DNA of 64,000 nucleotides from NCBI GenBank assembly GCA_027382625.1, contig JAJKFJ010022441.1, positions 51,453-115,452 of the forward strand, written 5' to 3'. Position 1 is the first letter of the stretch. The number at the start of each line of letters is the position of its first letter. The stretch comes from Tetmemena sp. SeJ-2015 (taxonomy: Eukaryota > Ciliophora > Spirotrichea > Sporadotrichida > Oxytrichidae). Position numbers and translations under genes: made by a program. The notes beneath the pieces are model-generated. The model was not told the DNA's origin and did not search any database. It saw only the letters and a program-made list of their open reading frames with translations. This document shows positions 1 to 10,876 of this stretch, piece by piece.

Positions 1-2817
1 AATCTTATTTTGGTATGAAAGGAGGTGTAATCAAACGACAAAGCAGAGAATCCTATAAAAATATATAAAGAGATAACTTACAAAGTCAAAGTTTTCAAAC
101 CACTAGTGCTCTTTGATTTTCTTCGGATTAGTAAACCTCAGTTCAGGAGAAAATACCAAAAGCCTCTTTATAAGATCCTTTGCTTGCTAGTCTTATAAAA
201 ATTCTGGGAAATACAAATCAAGGAATTAGTCTGACTCCTTATCTTCCAATCTTACTAGAGCAATGATATCTCTATAAATCTAGAGTGGGTCTGTGTGACC
301 GTCTTTTCCAAAAGGCAAAGTTCCACATAGAAATTCATAGAGCATTACACCCAAGGACCAATAATCTGCTGCATAATCATACCCTATAGATAAAAATACC
401 TCAGGTGCTGTATAAGCAGGAGTACCAACTAATGTGTAAGTTCTATCATGAATAACCTTGCAGGTTCCAACATCCAGTAGTTTTATATAACCTTCTTCAT
501 CTATGAAAATGTTTTCAGGTTTAATATCTCTGTGGATAACGCTTTAGGAATGAAGGTACTCAATAACCATTAAGATGGAGGCTATATTAAACTAGCTTTC
601 CTTTTTATTCAAAACTTAAAGCATGGTAAGTTCGCTAAAAAGATCCATTCCTTTTACAAGTTCAGTCAATATGAAAAGTCTCTTCTAGTCTTTAAAGCTC
701 TTTTAGAATTTTATTATGAAGGGATGATCTACGATCTATAAAATCTTCCTCTCGTTCTTCACATAATTCTGGAGTCCGTAGTTCATTACCCTATTTTTAG
801 AAATGACTTTAAGGGCGAATCTTTAATTTGTGAATCTATCCTCAACCTCAAAAACATTTTTTAAAGTCCCTTATGCAAGCTTCTCAACTATAAATAAGTC
901 CTCGAGCCTATTGGCTTTGCTGTTAGTTTTTAGTCTTCTCACCAGGTACCTCTTTAAATTTGGCTCTACTAATGAGTTCAAGTCATTTCTATCTAGTTTG
1001 TAAGCCACAGTATACTAACTGGCTACAGCTGAGTATTGATAGTATTCTGGTTGGAATAAACTCTGCTCATTAAAATATTCACCACTTTATAGAACTCTTA
1101 CTCTTTACTAGTTTTGGTAAAATTCAATTTCTCCCTCTAAGATGAAATTTAAAAGAGAAAACTTTTCCTTTGATTTCCCAAAATTTTAATTTCAATTTCG
1201 GTTAAAATTTTTTCAAGCTTAATAAAAGGAAGAAAGCTGAATAAAGGAATTCTTTACAAATGAGAGATAATGATATTCTTCTGGATTATCTAACTAAATT
1301 CTTCTCCTAATGACTGTTCCACCTAATCTCTCGAGATCTCTGCTATGATACAAAATGGACTTGCGATGATATTGCATTCAAAGGTCTCTTAATTGTATGA
1401 TTGTTTATCTCTTAAAAAACCCCCCCGGTTTTTTTATTTATGATTCCCCTAAAAAATTTCTTTTGCAAAAATTTTGATAAATTTTAATCTCCCTTTAAGA
1501 CAGAAGACTAGCTTTTAGCCCTTCTCTTTGTATTTGAAGAAAACTGCTTCTCCATTTTAGAACTCCCTATAATTCATAGCTTGGATGAATTTGACCTTGT
1601 GCTCATAACTAAGATTTTTGAGAAGCTCATCATTTTCAAACATTTAGAATAAAATCTATGAGCGAAGTTCTTCCCTCATAAAACCCTAAACTTTTTTTAA
1701 ATTCTGTTCAAATCTATTTAAAATCAAAAAACTTATTTAAAGTTTTTTAAAAAAAATTGGCACTTAAATAAGTTAAAAAGAATTTAAATCTTACATCTTC
1801 TACTACTCTTAGCTTAGTAATTCGTGTCTGGCTTTGAGTTAAATATCCCTCAAACCCTATTAAATGTCCATGCTGATAGTTCATAAGAATCAAGTCAATA
1901 TCTTCATTCGTGTTTTCTACTAAAGATGTTATAGTCTCTCCTCCTGTAAAAATAATATTGTAGTTATCTTTTTCTCTGATATAGTACAATCGCTTACTAC
2001 GACTCCTTTGTTGACTATGTATATGTTTTAGCTGCTCTCTTACTCTCTAGCAATTATGCTTCCTTTTTTAAATTTGATGAAGGATATCTCTTGAATAAGC
2101 ATGGCTTATTATTTCTTCTCCAGCAAGGGGAGAATCTAAAACCTTTCAATCACTTGCTTTGCAGTGGCACAATGCTAAGGGCTCACAAACTTCACCAAAT
2201 CTTTGAATTAGTTTCTATGAAGTCCACAAAGTCTCAGATTATCGCTAGCTACTACTGTGTGGGTTCTAAAGGCCTAAACTAAGAGAGCTGCTTCTCCTAT
2301 GATAAACGGAGCTTCAAGGGTCTCTACTAATCTTGGCTGCCCTAAAATGTTACTAACCCCGTTAGAATTTCGATACACGCTTACAGTACCATCAAGAATG
2401 AGAAGTAAAAGTTTTATACAATTTAAGAATGACATACATTTCATCTGAGACCGATTCATCTTGCTTATAAATTACCTAGTTCGCTTCAGCTGAATAAAAT
2501 GCAAGATGAGTGATGAGCAAATCTTAAAACTCTTTAGGCAGTGACTTCAAGAGATAGTGGCTGTTTAGAAGCTCACGAATAGTTCCAATCGTGTCAGCTC
2601 TCAGATCTCTCTGGGATTTTATAAGTGGCTACACAACACCAATTCTGGGGTTAGAGTTTAGATTTATATTTGAGGACGTCATAGATATATTTGTGAGTTG
2701 CTGAGGCATTTTATTAGAATGAAAGCTTGATTTTTTAACTCTTGCTGTATTGTAGCTTGTCTAATTTGTGGTAGTCATGAGATTATTTGATGAAATAATT
2801 GGCTTAGTTGCTGCCAT
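1..2817 (-). CDS. cGMP-dependent-type protein kinase (3' end beyond window)
   Basis: AGC-family Ser/Thr kinase with N-terminal cyclic-nucleotide-binding domains, expected to phosphorylate cytosolic or ciliary substrates when cGMP or cAMP binds. Reading from the ATG at 2817 with TAA/TAG as Gln, the first about 100 residues are Ser/Thr/Asn-rich. A cyclic-nucleotide-binding domain follows (APFIIGEAAL near 2300), then a second near 2070-1780, and a kinase domain at about 1000-100. Visible kinase motifs are HRDIKPENIF, activation segment LVGTPAYTAPE and ADYWSLGVMLYEF. The Mg-binding DFG is DVG here. A 31-bp IES at 2394-2424 and an intron at 53-81 (GTAAGT..TATAG) interrupt it; further breaks lie between 1000 and 1800. 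After the intron at 53-81 the frame is open to base 1, so the C-terminus lies outside. Family is certain; exact exon structure is not. Confidence 0.85.
2394..2424. other. 31-bp IES with 8-bp pointer in the kinase gene
   Basis: On the minus strand the pointer TCATTCTT occurs on both sides of a 23-bp AT-rich spacer. The plus-strand copies are at 2394-2401 and 2425-2432. Removing one copy plus the spacer joins the coding sequence as ..Val-Ile-Leu-Asp-Gly-Thr-Val.., a typical start of a cyclic-nucleotide-binding domain strand. The unspliced sequence runs into TGA. There is no GT..AG pair at the edges, so this is an IES and not an intron. Confidence 0.8.
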
Positions 2818-2964
2818 AATCGATTTCTTTTTCTTCAATAAGTTGTGCTCTTCTTAAATATAAAATGTTGATTGTAACTGGCCTCTAAGTGTACTTAGAA
2901 TATACAAATCAAAAGATGGTGTAATGCTGGATATTTTATAGATTTTGCTTTGAGTCCCTGCGCT

Positions 2965-3444
2965 TCATTTCTTCTCCCATAATGAGCTTGATGTTAAAAA
3001 GGGGTTTTAGTTTCCCCCTTTTATTTTCCTAAACTTACTTAAAAATTTTTAAATACCCGTTGGGCTTTAGCTATTCCTCTTGCTGTCAAGTCTTGTGCGT
3101 CTATTTATAACTCCCTCCCAACTTTCATTATCCTCTTCTCCATAATATTCACCATCATTTTATTCTTCATCTATCGTGTTCTATTCATGTCTACTTGGCT
3201 ATTTGTTTCTCGTTTAACTGGGAGAACCACTAAAGTAGTTGAGATTTTGCAAGTAAGCCTAATTGTACTAAGAGTTTACGAATACAGAAGATCCTCTTGA
3301 TGATGATGGTGCTGCAAAAATCAAAATATGTATTGTTTGCATGGCTCCTACCACTTTAGTATTCTAAAGGCCCTCCTCCCTAGTCATCAGCTTGTCTTTA
3401 AACTGGCATTATACCTTAAGCTTTTGCATCTTACTAGCTCTCAT
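2965..3444 (-). CDS. small acidic/basic low-complexity protein, unknown
   Basis: An open frame of about 159 codons (TAA/TAG as Gln) runs from the ATG at 3444 to TGA at 2965, in the gap between the kinase gene and the next plus-strand coding stretch. The middle is Ser/Gln/Asn-rich, followed by an acidic run (NDGEYYGEEDNE) and a basic tail. I recognise no domain. A hydrophobic patch (TIHILIFAA) near residue 35 may indicate that the true start or an intron lies there. The frame could be fortuitous. Confidence 0.4.
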
Positions 3445-3639
3445 ATATGCTCACATGTCAAGATGTCACAAACTCCTTTAGATCTATGGCTCCTTAATTG
3501 CTGTTCCCAGACCCATCTTTAATAGAATAGCAGTAGCAAGATTAGTTAATTCAATTTTTAAATTAAGATTTTAATTTATTCCTTAAAAACTTTAAGAAAA
3601 ATTAAACCCCCAAATTTACAAAATTAATCCTTGCAGAGT

Positions 3640-4649
3640 TAAAGCTCCATCGAAGGAAGTAATCAGTCGCCTATCTAGGCAAATAAAACTAGATTGAATG
3701 GATCTTAATAAGCTTCTTCGAGTTCAGTGACTCCTTCTAATGGACTCAATAACTAAAATGCTTTGAATTTCTCATCTCAGCACAACCAAGTAGTTTCCTC
3801 TTTCCTCAAATCGGCTGGTAGTGGCTCAGAATCATCCACGCAGATTAAAAATTAGCTCAATACCTTTGCTAAAAAATAAGCATTCAAATCTAATACAGCT
3901 GCTAACGACCAGATACTCATTCTACCTAATAGAGGAGGTGCTTAGAATATGCCGGCTATTTAAGAAAAGGATCAAAATAAAATAGAAGCAGTCTATGTCC
4001 CAAAAAGAAACGGACCTAAAATAAAAAACTTCTTATTCTTAGCATTTGTTTTCTAATGATATTTATGATGTTAGAGTCTGAAGAAACAGGTTTTTCAGCT
4101 GTAGAAGAAGAAGTAAAGAGCAACTAACTTGCTAATCGTCCAACTGTGTATGCAGGCATGTAAGGAAAACAAGTAGTGATATCCTTAGATGGTTCTTCTA
4201 CTCCTCAAGGAAGATTAGGATCTGACTTGATGGGTAAATATGTTGACAGAAGTATCGATAATGAAATTTTTTCCCAAGCCTAAATGCACGGAGGAGGGTT
4301 TTAGCATCAGACAGCTTTAATAGATCAGTTCTATCATAGTGCTAGCAACTAATCTTCCAAGAGAAATAGCACCGTTAATTAGAGTAACAATACTAGCATT
4401 TCCTAGCCAGGATAGATTGTAAAGAAGGCTATTATCAAAGTTTAAGACAAGCATCTCTTAGCCAAGAACATACAAGGCACTCATACTCCAAGTGCAACTG
4501 GAGGATTTGGCCTCAAAATCCAAAGTGAATCAAGAGGAAAATATCGAGATAAAATTTAATTATCAAATACAATATATCATGTCTTTTTAAACAACTGTTT
4601 GAGTCTCTTTCCCAAGTCTTCTAGTGTCAATCTCCCATCTTTGAATTGA
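3640..4649 (+). CDS. Gln/Asn/Ser-rich protein, upstream coding segment
   Basis: Two open blocks (about 3640-4050 and 4066-4649) are separated by a short AT-rich break with an in-frame TGA, probably an IES or intron. The product is low-complexity, rich in Asn, Ser and Gln with scattered basic residues and no domain I recognise. No convincing ATG opens the first block. The last 70 bases overlap the end of the antisense transposon kinase gene (stop at 4577), so the true gene segment probably ends near 4550, where the transposon begins. The low-complexity coding stretch at 8570-9769, on the same strand just beyond the transposon, is likely the continuation of the same gene. Confidence 0.45.
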
Positions 4650-6120
4650 ATGAGGTCATCTATGAGCCACCTCTGCTACTTGCTGTAACCCGAAGCTATG
4701 TACTGCAGCCTCAATGCTGTGTGAACTGATCCACTTTTCGTTGTGAGTGAGAGTAGAGTGTCTTTGAGGAAGCCGCTGCATACGATGAGGCCCATAGAGT
4801 AAATGTCAAACGAGGCCTTCGCAGCCAGAACTTCTGCTTCTTCGCGATGTCTGATCCAAGGAATGGGTGGCAGCCACTGGTCAAGGCTATCCTAGCCAGC
4901 CATACTTGCATGGCAAAAGTTACTCAAAAAGACCTCTGGCGGGGTCTTTCCAATAATGCGAAAGTATGAAGGGCTGAGACATCGGTGTGTCACTCTCTGC
5001 TAGTGCACTGCTCCAACTATGCCGAGCATGATATTTAGTACCTCAATGAGCATCCAGTGCTGAACAGGATTTTGAGTGAACCTTGCAAAGCTATAGTCGA
5101 ACTCTCTGTAGATGAATTATATACCATCCTGCCAGATGTAGACCTTCTTGATTTTGTCGAGACCTTGTACACCTTTTTACTTGAGATAGGTGATTACCTT
5201 GAAATCATTGAACACTCTCTTCATGCTCTCAGCATCTTCTTGCAAGTCCTATTTACTGAATTGCAAATGGTGCTTTCAGTCTCCTTCTTCTTCAAAGGGT
5301 TCCTCAAAGAAGGGGCCCTCCTGACTATTCAATGTGCTCTAGGATCATATTGAGCTCCCATCGAATTGTAAATGGGACTCCTAGCTCATCAAGAGCTTGA
5401 CTGATACTTTTGCTGCCTCGCACGAAGAGGCTTCTTTAAGAATTGGAGAGTGGTGGCTTCTCAATTTTTTATGAATGATGGAACTCAAGCACAGGAGACT
5501 TGCATAGCTGATCCGAAAAGCAAGGCTGCTTGACATAAGAATCTTCTGCTGCAATCAAAGGCAGCGTAGCAATCTGTGTCAGCTCGCTTGGGATTACTTT
5601 TTCTGAAGCGATAGCCTCCTTGCTAGGAGTGACTAATGGATGAGTGTCGAGCTTAAGCTATTTCATTACAAGAGGGCTGTACCCAGAGCGCAAAAGATCC
5701 TCCTTGCAATGGCTAGCTAAATGCGCCTTTAGGACATGAGAAGTTGGGAACTCATGCTCTTCATCATTGCAGAGCTTGCACTAATATCTGCCTCTGATTT
5801 TTAATTGTTGGTAGAAGCCCTTTAACGCTTAAAGGACCAAAGGCATGCCCTTAAGTTCCTTTGGGTTTTACTCTCTGGCAATGCGCACACCTGAGCAGAA
5901 GCCTGGGTCGTTGGGCCTTTTCGCTTTTCTATCCTCTCCTTCGCGAAAGCCATTCCTTCAACCAATCGTCATAGCCCCGCTGTCCTCGCTTTCTTTGCAA
6001 TGATGTTTGATTTCCTTGCCCATCCAAGCTGTTGGTATTGATTTCCTGCCGAGGACTCGCCAGCCCAGTGCACTGGAGGATACTACTGCTAGCGCCTTGC
6101 GAATGGCTTGCGCTCTCCAT
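4577..6120 (-). pseudogene. TBE 57-kDa-type zinc-finger/kinase-like protein, frameshifted
   Basis: Reads from ATG at 6120 to TGA at 4577, about 514 codons, matching the known 57-kDa TBE product in size and in its zinc-finger plus kinase content. A C2H2-like finger (CKLCNDEEH..H..H) lies near 5780-5690. The kinase-like half (about 5250-4577) contains VTHRCLSPSYF in place of a canonical HRDLKxxN loop and SFDIYSMGLIV as the helix-F region, so catalytic residues are degenerate. At least two frame changes (near 5800 and 5310) and one TGA where Trp is expected (near 5295) show decay. Its role in transposition is unknown even for intact copies. Confidence 0.7.
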
Positions 6121-6255
6121 ATTAAATAGTAAATTATTCCTATTAAATAATCAAGCACTTAAACTTTAGTCACTCACAAAGCCATGGCCTAGAAGACACT
6201 CAACGCAGCTCCACCATGACTATAGCTCTCTCTCAGCTTCCTCAAGGTAAGCAAT

Positions 6256-6362
6256 GTCCAAATCCATACCTTATTCCATGTTTAAAACATCCAAATCCAT
6301 ACCTTCCCTGAAATGTCCAAAAGCATACCTTTTTGCTGATAAAAAACATCCAAAACCATACC
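6256..6362. repeat. Four copies of a 15-bp motif in the TBE divergent intergenic region
   Basis: The motif TCCAAANCCATACCT, with small variations, recurs at about 6257, 6290, 6316 and 6349, spaced 25-33 bp apart and all in one orientation. The tract lies between the divergently transcribed zinc-finger/kinase gene (start 6120) and the 22-kDa-type gene (start 6637), the place expected for a shared promoter or a protein-binding array. Confidence 0.6.
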
Positions 6363-6636
6363 TAATTCCTACTTTAGATTTCAAGCTATGCAAGAGACTT
6401 GAGCTCGCAGCAGACAGCTAAAGCTACCTATCCATTGCCATCCCTAGATTTGCTAGCGCAATGCAGCTCCGGGGACACAAGTTTATGTCCAGCCTAACTT
6501 AGTTCGCCAGCTTAGTTAATAGAGATAGCTCTACTATTAAGTACCCAAGCTCTAATTTAAGCTTATGTAACTCAATTAATTAAGGACTTAAACTTATTTT
6601 AAAGGAGGACCAGACAGATAGGACTTGACTCTAGTC

Positions 6637-7424
6637 ATGATGAACTTTAATCAGAGAGCTCACACGAGCATCAACCAGACTCACATCGTCAGCAGCAAGC
6701 AGCTGGAATCGAAGTTCAGCTCCAAGGGCGACCTCTACTCCTATCTCAAGTTCTAAGGTAAGTAATGAAATACTACTTAATATGTTGTAGCTGGCTATCA
6801 CCTGCCCTCCCAGAAGAGGACAAGCCTCCGCTTCCTGAGGGATGTCCTTTCAGGGTAGAAGCTTCTGATGAGGACGGCTGAGCTAACCCAAATCAACGTT
6901 CCCAATTACCCTGAGCTCTCTGTGGCAAGCATTTTCGAAATGGTGCGAGGGGACAAGGAGCTTCTGAGCTATCTCAACTACTATGAGGATATGGGCGAGA
7001 CTGCCTGAACGCAGCTACATGCTTTCCATACTCGGCACTCTTAGAGGGGACTTCCTATAGAAGCTCGTCCACACACAGCAACAGCTCAGAATGTCAGGTA
7101 GACTAGAAGAAGAGAAGCTTGACACTATCGAGGTAAGCCCTGAGATGCTTCGAAGTCTGGAGGCTCAACCCTACTATTCGAGTAAGAATTCGGGGTTCCT
7201 AAATTTATGTTTTAGAAAAGAAGGGCAGAGCTCTGGCATTGTTGAAGGTAACTTCTACTGGGAAGCGTCAATAGAAGAAGCGCAAGAGATTTGAAATCAG
7301 CTGTGCTTATGAGGGAGCAGGGGAAGACAGCCTGATGACGGGGAACGGAATCGGTGGCCTAAAGCCCCTTGACGTAGACATGGGATTGCTTAGGTCCCCT
7401 CCCGCTAAGAGGATGCTGGCTTGA
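6637..7424 (+). pseudogene. TBE 22-kDa-type protein, frameshifted
   Basis: Starts at ATG 6637. A 33-nt intron at 6758-6790 (GTAAGT..GTTGTAG) interrupts codon positions cleanly: without it the frame breaks, with it the frame continues to about 7005. A one-base shift there (TGA in GCCTGAACG) and a second near 7285 are needed to reach the terminal TGA at 7422-7424. The product has basic and acidic stretches but no domain I recognise. Assignment rests on its position beside the kinase-like and transposase genes in the known three-gene TBE set. Confidence 0.6.
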
Positions 7425-7539
7425 AGTTTAAATTAGAGTACTTAAGCTTAAGTTACTTTAAAATTAATCCATTCACTTTTTCCCAACCTATGACTCTCCC
7501 CTTCCATTTTCCTGAGGGCCCCGTGCTTTTGGTGCGTTG

Positions 7540-8366
7540 GGGAGTCAAAATTGCTCAATTGAACGAATAGCGTCAGATATGATTTATGTGGTAAGCCTGG
7601 CTTTTACTTTAAAGTCCCCCTTTTGGCTTTGTGCTCGCTTATAGTGGGCCCTTTTACTCTAGAAAAATTTCTTCCTCGAAAAAGGGTTGAAACATGATAA
7701 AATAAAAGGGGCCCCTTGAAAAAATAACTCAATGCCTTTTAGTCCCGAGCAAAACCTGGGCGACCGGGGGCGAAAAGTGATGAGCTCTGAGGTTAAACTA
7801 AGAACACCTTTTATCTTTTCCCTTGGATGACGCAACCGAAGTAGCTTCAGCTCCCTTTCAATAATCTGTATGGTGATCGACATTTCGCGTAGAGCAAATC
7901 CCTCTAAGCCTGCGTGTGAACTTATCATAACGAGAGCTGCCATGGTGTTGAGCTTAATCCCCTCCTTAAGAAGCACTTAGTTTTGGTAAGGTTTGGCCCA
8001 AGACCTGATGCTTGCATGGTAGGGCTTGAATATTGTTTCGTCAAGGAAGATAATGTAAGCCTTTTCGCTTCTGCTCGCGAGCATCCTTTTGTATACGCAA
8101 ACTTGTGTCCTCAGTATTTCCTCCTACTTACGCTGGCTCAAGCTGTAGTCACTCCTTGTAACCTTGAACTTTATACCATGCGCGCGATAGATGTTTATCA
8201 GTGAGCCCTTGCTGAGTGTGATTTCAGGGTGCTTGCGATGGAACATTAGACAACGCTACGCGAGGGAGAGATGCTTCTGCTCTGCCAGAGTGTTGTCATT
8301 GAGAAGGTAGCACAAGTGCTCGAAGGTCAATGCTGACTTAGACTTGGGTGTTAGGCATAGCTCCAT
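7540..8366 (-). pseudogene. TBE 42-kDa-type DDE transposase, 3' part decayed
   Basis: From ATG at 8366 the frame is open for about 230 codons. It shows a helix-turn-helix-like N-terminal half, then IIFLDETIFKPYHASIRSW, the first catalytic Asp with the DET context typical of Tc1/mariner/IS630-related DDE transposases, followed by AALVMISSHAGLEGFALRE. After about 7850 the frame drifts into repetitive sequence, and I cannot find the second Asp or the final Asp/Glu. The 3' third is therefore truncated or frameshifted and the copy is not expected to be catalytic. In hypotrichs the related TBE transposases act during macronuclear development. Confidence 0.75.
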
Positions 8367-8569
8367 GGTGAGTGCTAGAGCTCCCCTGCTAACTCTCTAG
8401 ATGGAATAGACTCCGACTCCAGTAGCAGCTCTGATCTCTTAGTAGGAGCAATATACCAGGCTCTCAGATGTAGGCTGCAAAGTTCTGAACCTGAGTAGGA
8501 CTATGAGCTAGGACAGCTATGGTATCACTGCCTTCTTCCTCATCGCAAATATAATTTCGATATCGACTA

Positions 8570-9769
8570 TAGATTATTCTTTCTTTACCCTTTATCCTGA
8601 TTAATCCTTCATGAATATAAAGATCGCTTGTTTATAAAGGAAGAACTGCCTCAAAATTATCCACAAACCACAAAAGAGAAGATTAGAGTGGTAACTCACC
8701 CATAAGCCACAAACATAGCTCTCCTTGCTCAAAGTCATAATCTCGCGCTGGGCAGCAATAGAAGCTCACAGAGAAATCAGAGCATCAGTTCTCAGGGCAG
8801 TAGTTAAGGAAGAGAGCAGACAGGAAGTTCTTCAAGGCGGAACCACCAGAAGAATAAATTCAGCTACGACTATAATAACATATCTTCCTCACAGGCTGAT
8901 CCAATCAGTTTAATCACCAAGAAACTAATGAATGGAAAATAATAAAACACTTATATAGCTACACAAATGACCCCTGAGAATATAAACAAGCAGATCAAGC
9001 AATCGTACGGACTGCAATCCTAGAATAGCTAATCTAATAAGAAATAATCGACCAAGCAGTCTCAAATAAGCAGTAAGAATAGCTCGATAGGAACAAGAAA
9101 TCAACAGAGTTCTTTAAATTATAAATTTTCTTGAGCTATAAGACAGGTACTCTTGACTTATCTTAAAACCAAAGTAATAACGCATCGATAAATAATTCTC
9201 TAGCCTTGAAGGCCTAAAACTCTCGTACTTCTTAATAAAATTCTTTGCATTTTTCCAACAAGAAGAATAGCGCTATATCTCAACTTGCCTCCTATTCACA
9301 TCAAACTTCAGTAAATAACACAGTCATGAGCAGTAATGAGCACTTGAACTCGAGCAAAGCTTAGAACAATAACTCAGCCCTGGGGTACTACTATAAGAAT
9401 AGTAACCATGTTAATCATAATAATCCATAAAATTCAAGCGGCGCTAATAGTTCCTTGATGATGATGCTCACTACTCATCAGCAAATGCAGTAGAATCGAA
9501 AGTTGAATAATAACTCTGTTGTCAGTAATAGTTCTATATCAAGCCATATGAACTAGCCACTGATTAAAACTTTTATTTTCCCTTTTTCTAAGCCTATCTC
9601 AAATAATAGCTACTTGATGCAGAATAACAATCACCATCATGTTGTTGTCCATCATAAATCTACTGCGAGCGGCAGTCAGCAAAATAATCTCTTCAACTCT
9701 ACAATGAATAACGGTATCAGCGAAGTGGAAAAGAAAACTTTTAATCTAATGAAAACCCTAGGAAACTGA
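8570..9769 (+). CDS. Asn/Gln/Ser-rich protein, downstream coding segment
   Basis: Plus-strand coding, with TAA/TAG as Gln, in two blocks (about 8605-9130 and 9140-9769) around an in-frame TGA that probably lies in an IES or intron. The terminal block ends at TGA 9767-9769 after EVEKKTFNLMKTLGN. The protein is extremely rich in Asn, Ser and Gln with His clusters and has no recognisable domain. It resembles the segment at 3640-4560 in composition and orientation, and the TBE transposon lies exactly between them, so I infer one gene split by the element. No start codon is assigned. Confidence 0.5.
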
Positions 9770-9889
9770 ATTTTTACTCCCTTTATATAGACTACACACG
9801 CATAAATGCTTAATTATTTAAAGTAACCTTAGCTTTCACAATTGGTGGTTTGTGAGAATGGATTAAACTAAAATTGTTTATAATTTAAA

Positions 9890-10876
9890 ATGAATATGAA
9901 TAAAGACAGGATAAAAGAACTCGCTTTGAAAATTACAAACATCAGAGAGGACGATGACATCAAGCTCGAATCATTTCAAGAAGTCATTAAGTAAGAACAT
10001 TCAGAGGCTTGAGTCACTTATTTTCTTTAAAATATTGGGCTTATTTAACTTGAATAGGATTTTAGAGGAGAGGATGATTGGGCAAGACATCATATTGAAG
10101 TTATTGGAGCAAAAGGGCATGTAGAAGCTGCTCAACAGTTTATAGCATAGCAATCCTCGTAAGATTTAACCGCATAATAAATTTTATTTCCACTTTTGGC
10201 TTAAATTGATGAATATTCCTAGGTCGGAGAAAGCTAGCAGCCATGCTTCTGTGCGAGCTTTGCTATCAAAATGAAGCCAATCAAGAGAAAATATGCGAGT
10301 TATGCGATTTCAATCCAGTTGGGGGAATTGTGACACAATTATTACCACTTTTAATTTTGCTTTGTGATGATAAATCCTTATATTCCTGACAAATTTAAAA
10401 ATCGAATAGTGTCCATCATGAACTTGCTGAGAGACCCCACCAAGATTAATTCTCTGGGAGATAAAAGAGGAAAGTTTTGGTCCTATCCAAGGTATGAATT
10501 TTCTAAAGGGGACACCATGTCAGATATCTTCGATGAGAACGAATAATCAATTAAAAGCTTGAATGAAGCCGGATTCCTCGCTCAGATGTCAATAATGTTT
10601 CCCGACCCTTAGGAATATCTAGTCGGCTTCTTTGTATCAAATCAATAGGCCCCTGGAGTTCTGAATCCTCATCAGGCCTCATCCCTATAAAACTTTAAAA
10701 GATTCGTAGATATATATTGAATAAAAACCAATCGATACATGGAACAGCTTAAAAGTAAAGCTAAGTATCTAGTGGAGGGAATAGATAGACGTCCTCAACT
10801 CGCAGAGACTATATGCTGTAAGCTCAACATCCATCAAACCACAGCAGACAGAGAAGTAGAGAGAAGTAAAATATGA
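9890..10876 (+). CDS. helical-repeat (armadillo-like) protein with paired CxxC motifs
   Basis: Starts at ATG 9890. Three introns fit: 9991-10057 (67 nt), 10159-10222 (64 nt) and 10706-10747 (42 nt), all GT..AG. A 34-bp IES lies at 10334-10367. Joined, the frame runs about 255 codons to TGA 10874-10876. The N-terminal part is amphipathic helices (RIKELALKI, ILEERMIGQDIILKLLEQ). The middle has two CxxC-like pairs (LLCELCYQ, ICELCDF), and the rest is helical again. The pattern suggests an armadillo/HEAT-like fold with a small metal-binding or disulphide element, but the family is inferred from helix spacing only. The stop overlaps the first possible ATG of the following frame. Confidence 0.6.
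10334..10367. other. 34-bp IES with 6-bp pointer TTGTGA
   Basis: The direct repeat TTGTGA occurs at 10328-10333 and 10362-10367. Deleting the AT-rich spacer plus one copy joins Gly-Ile-Val to Met-Ile-Asn-Pro in one frame. Retaining it introduces a frame change. Confidence 0.8.

Larger units (their letters stand above)
4560..8590. mobile_element. TBE-type transposon (hypotrich germline-limited), decayed copy
   Basis: About 4 kb of markedly higher GC than its surroundings carries three genes in the set known for TBE elements of Oxytricha: a zinc-finger/kinase gene (minus), a small gene of the 22-kDa type (plus) and a DDE transposase of the 42-kDa type (minus). TBE elements are about 4.1 kb and are eliminated from the somatic genome. 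All three genes carry frameshifts or in-frame TGA. I could not find the terminal inverted repeats with C4A4 blocks that intact TBE copies carry, so the ends are approximate and probably eroded. It lies between two low-complexity coding stretches on the plus strand, consistent with residence inside an IES of one gene. Confidence 0.75.

Noticed and set aside
2994..3030. GGGGTTTT next to a CCCCC tract as an internal telomere repeat or telomere-addition site.
   Set aside because: Only a single G4T4 unit occurs. No C4A4 or G4T4 array was found anywhere in the window.
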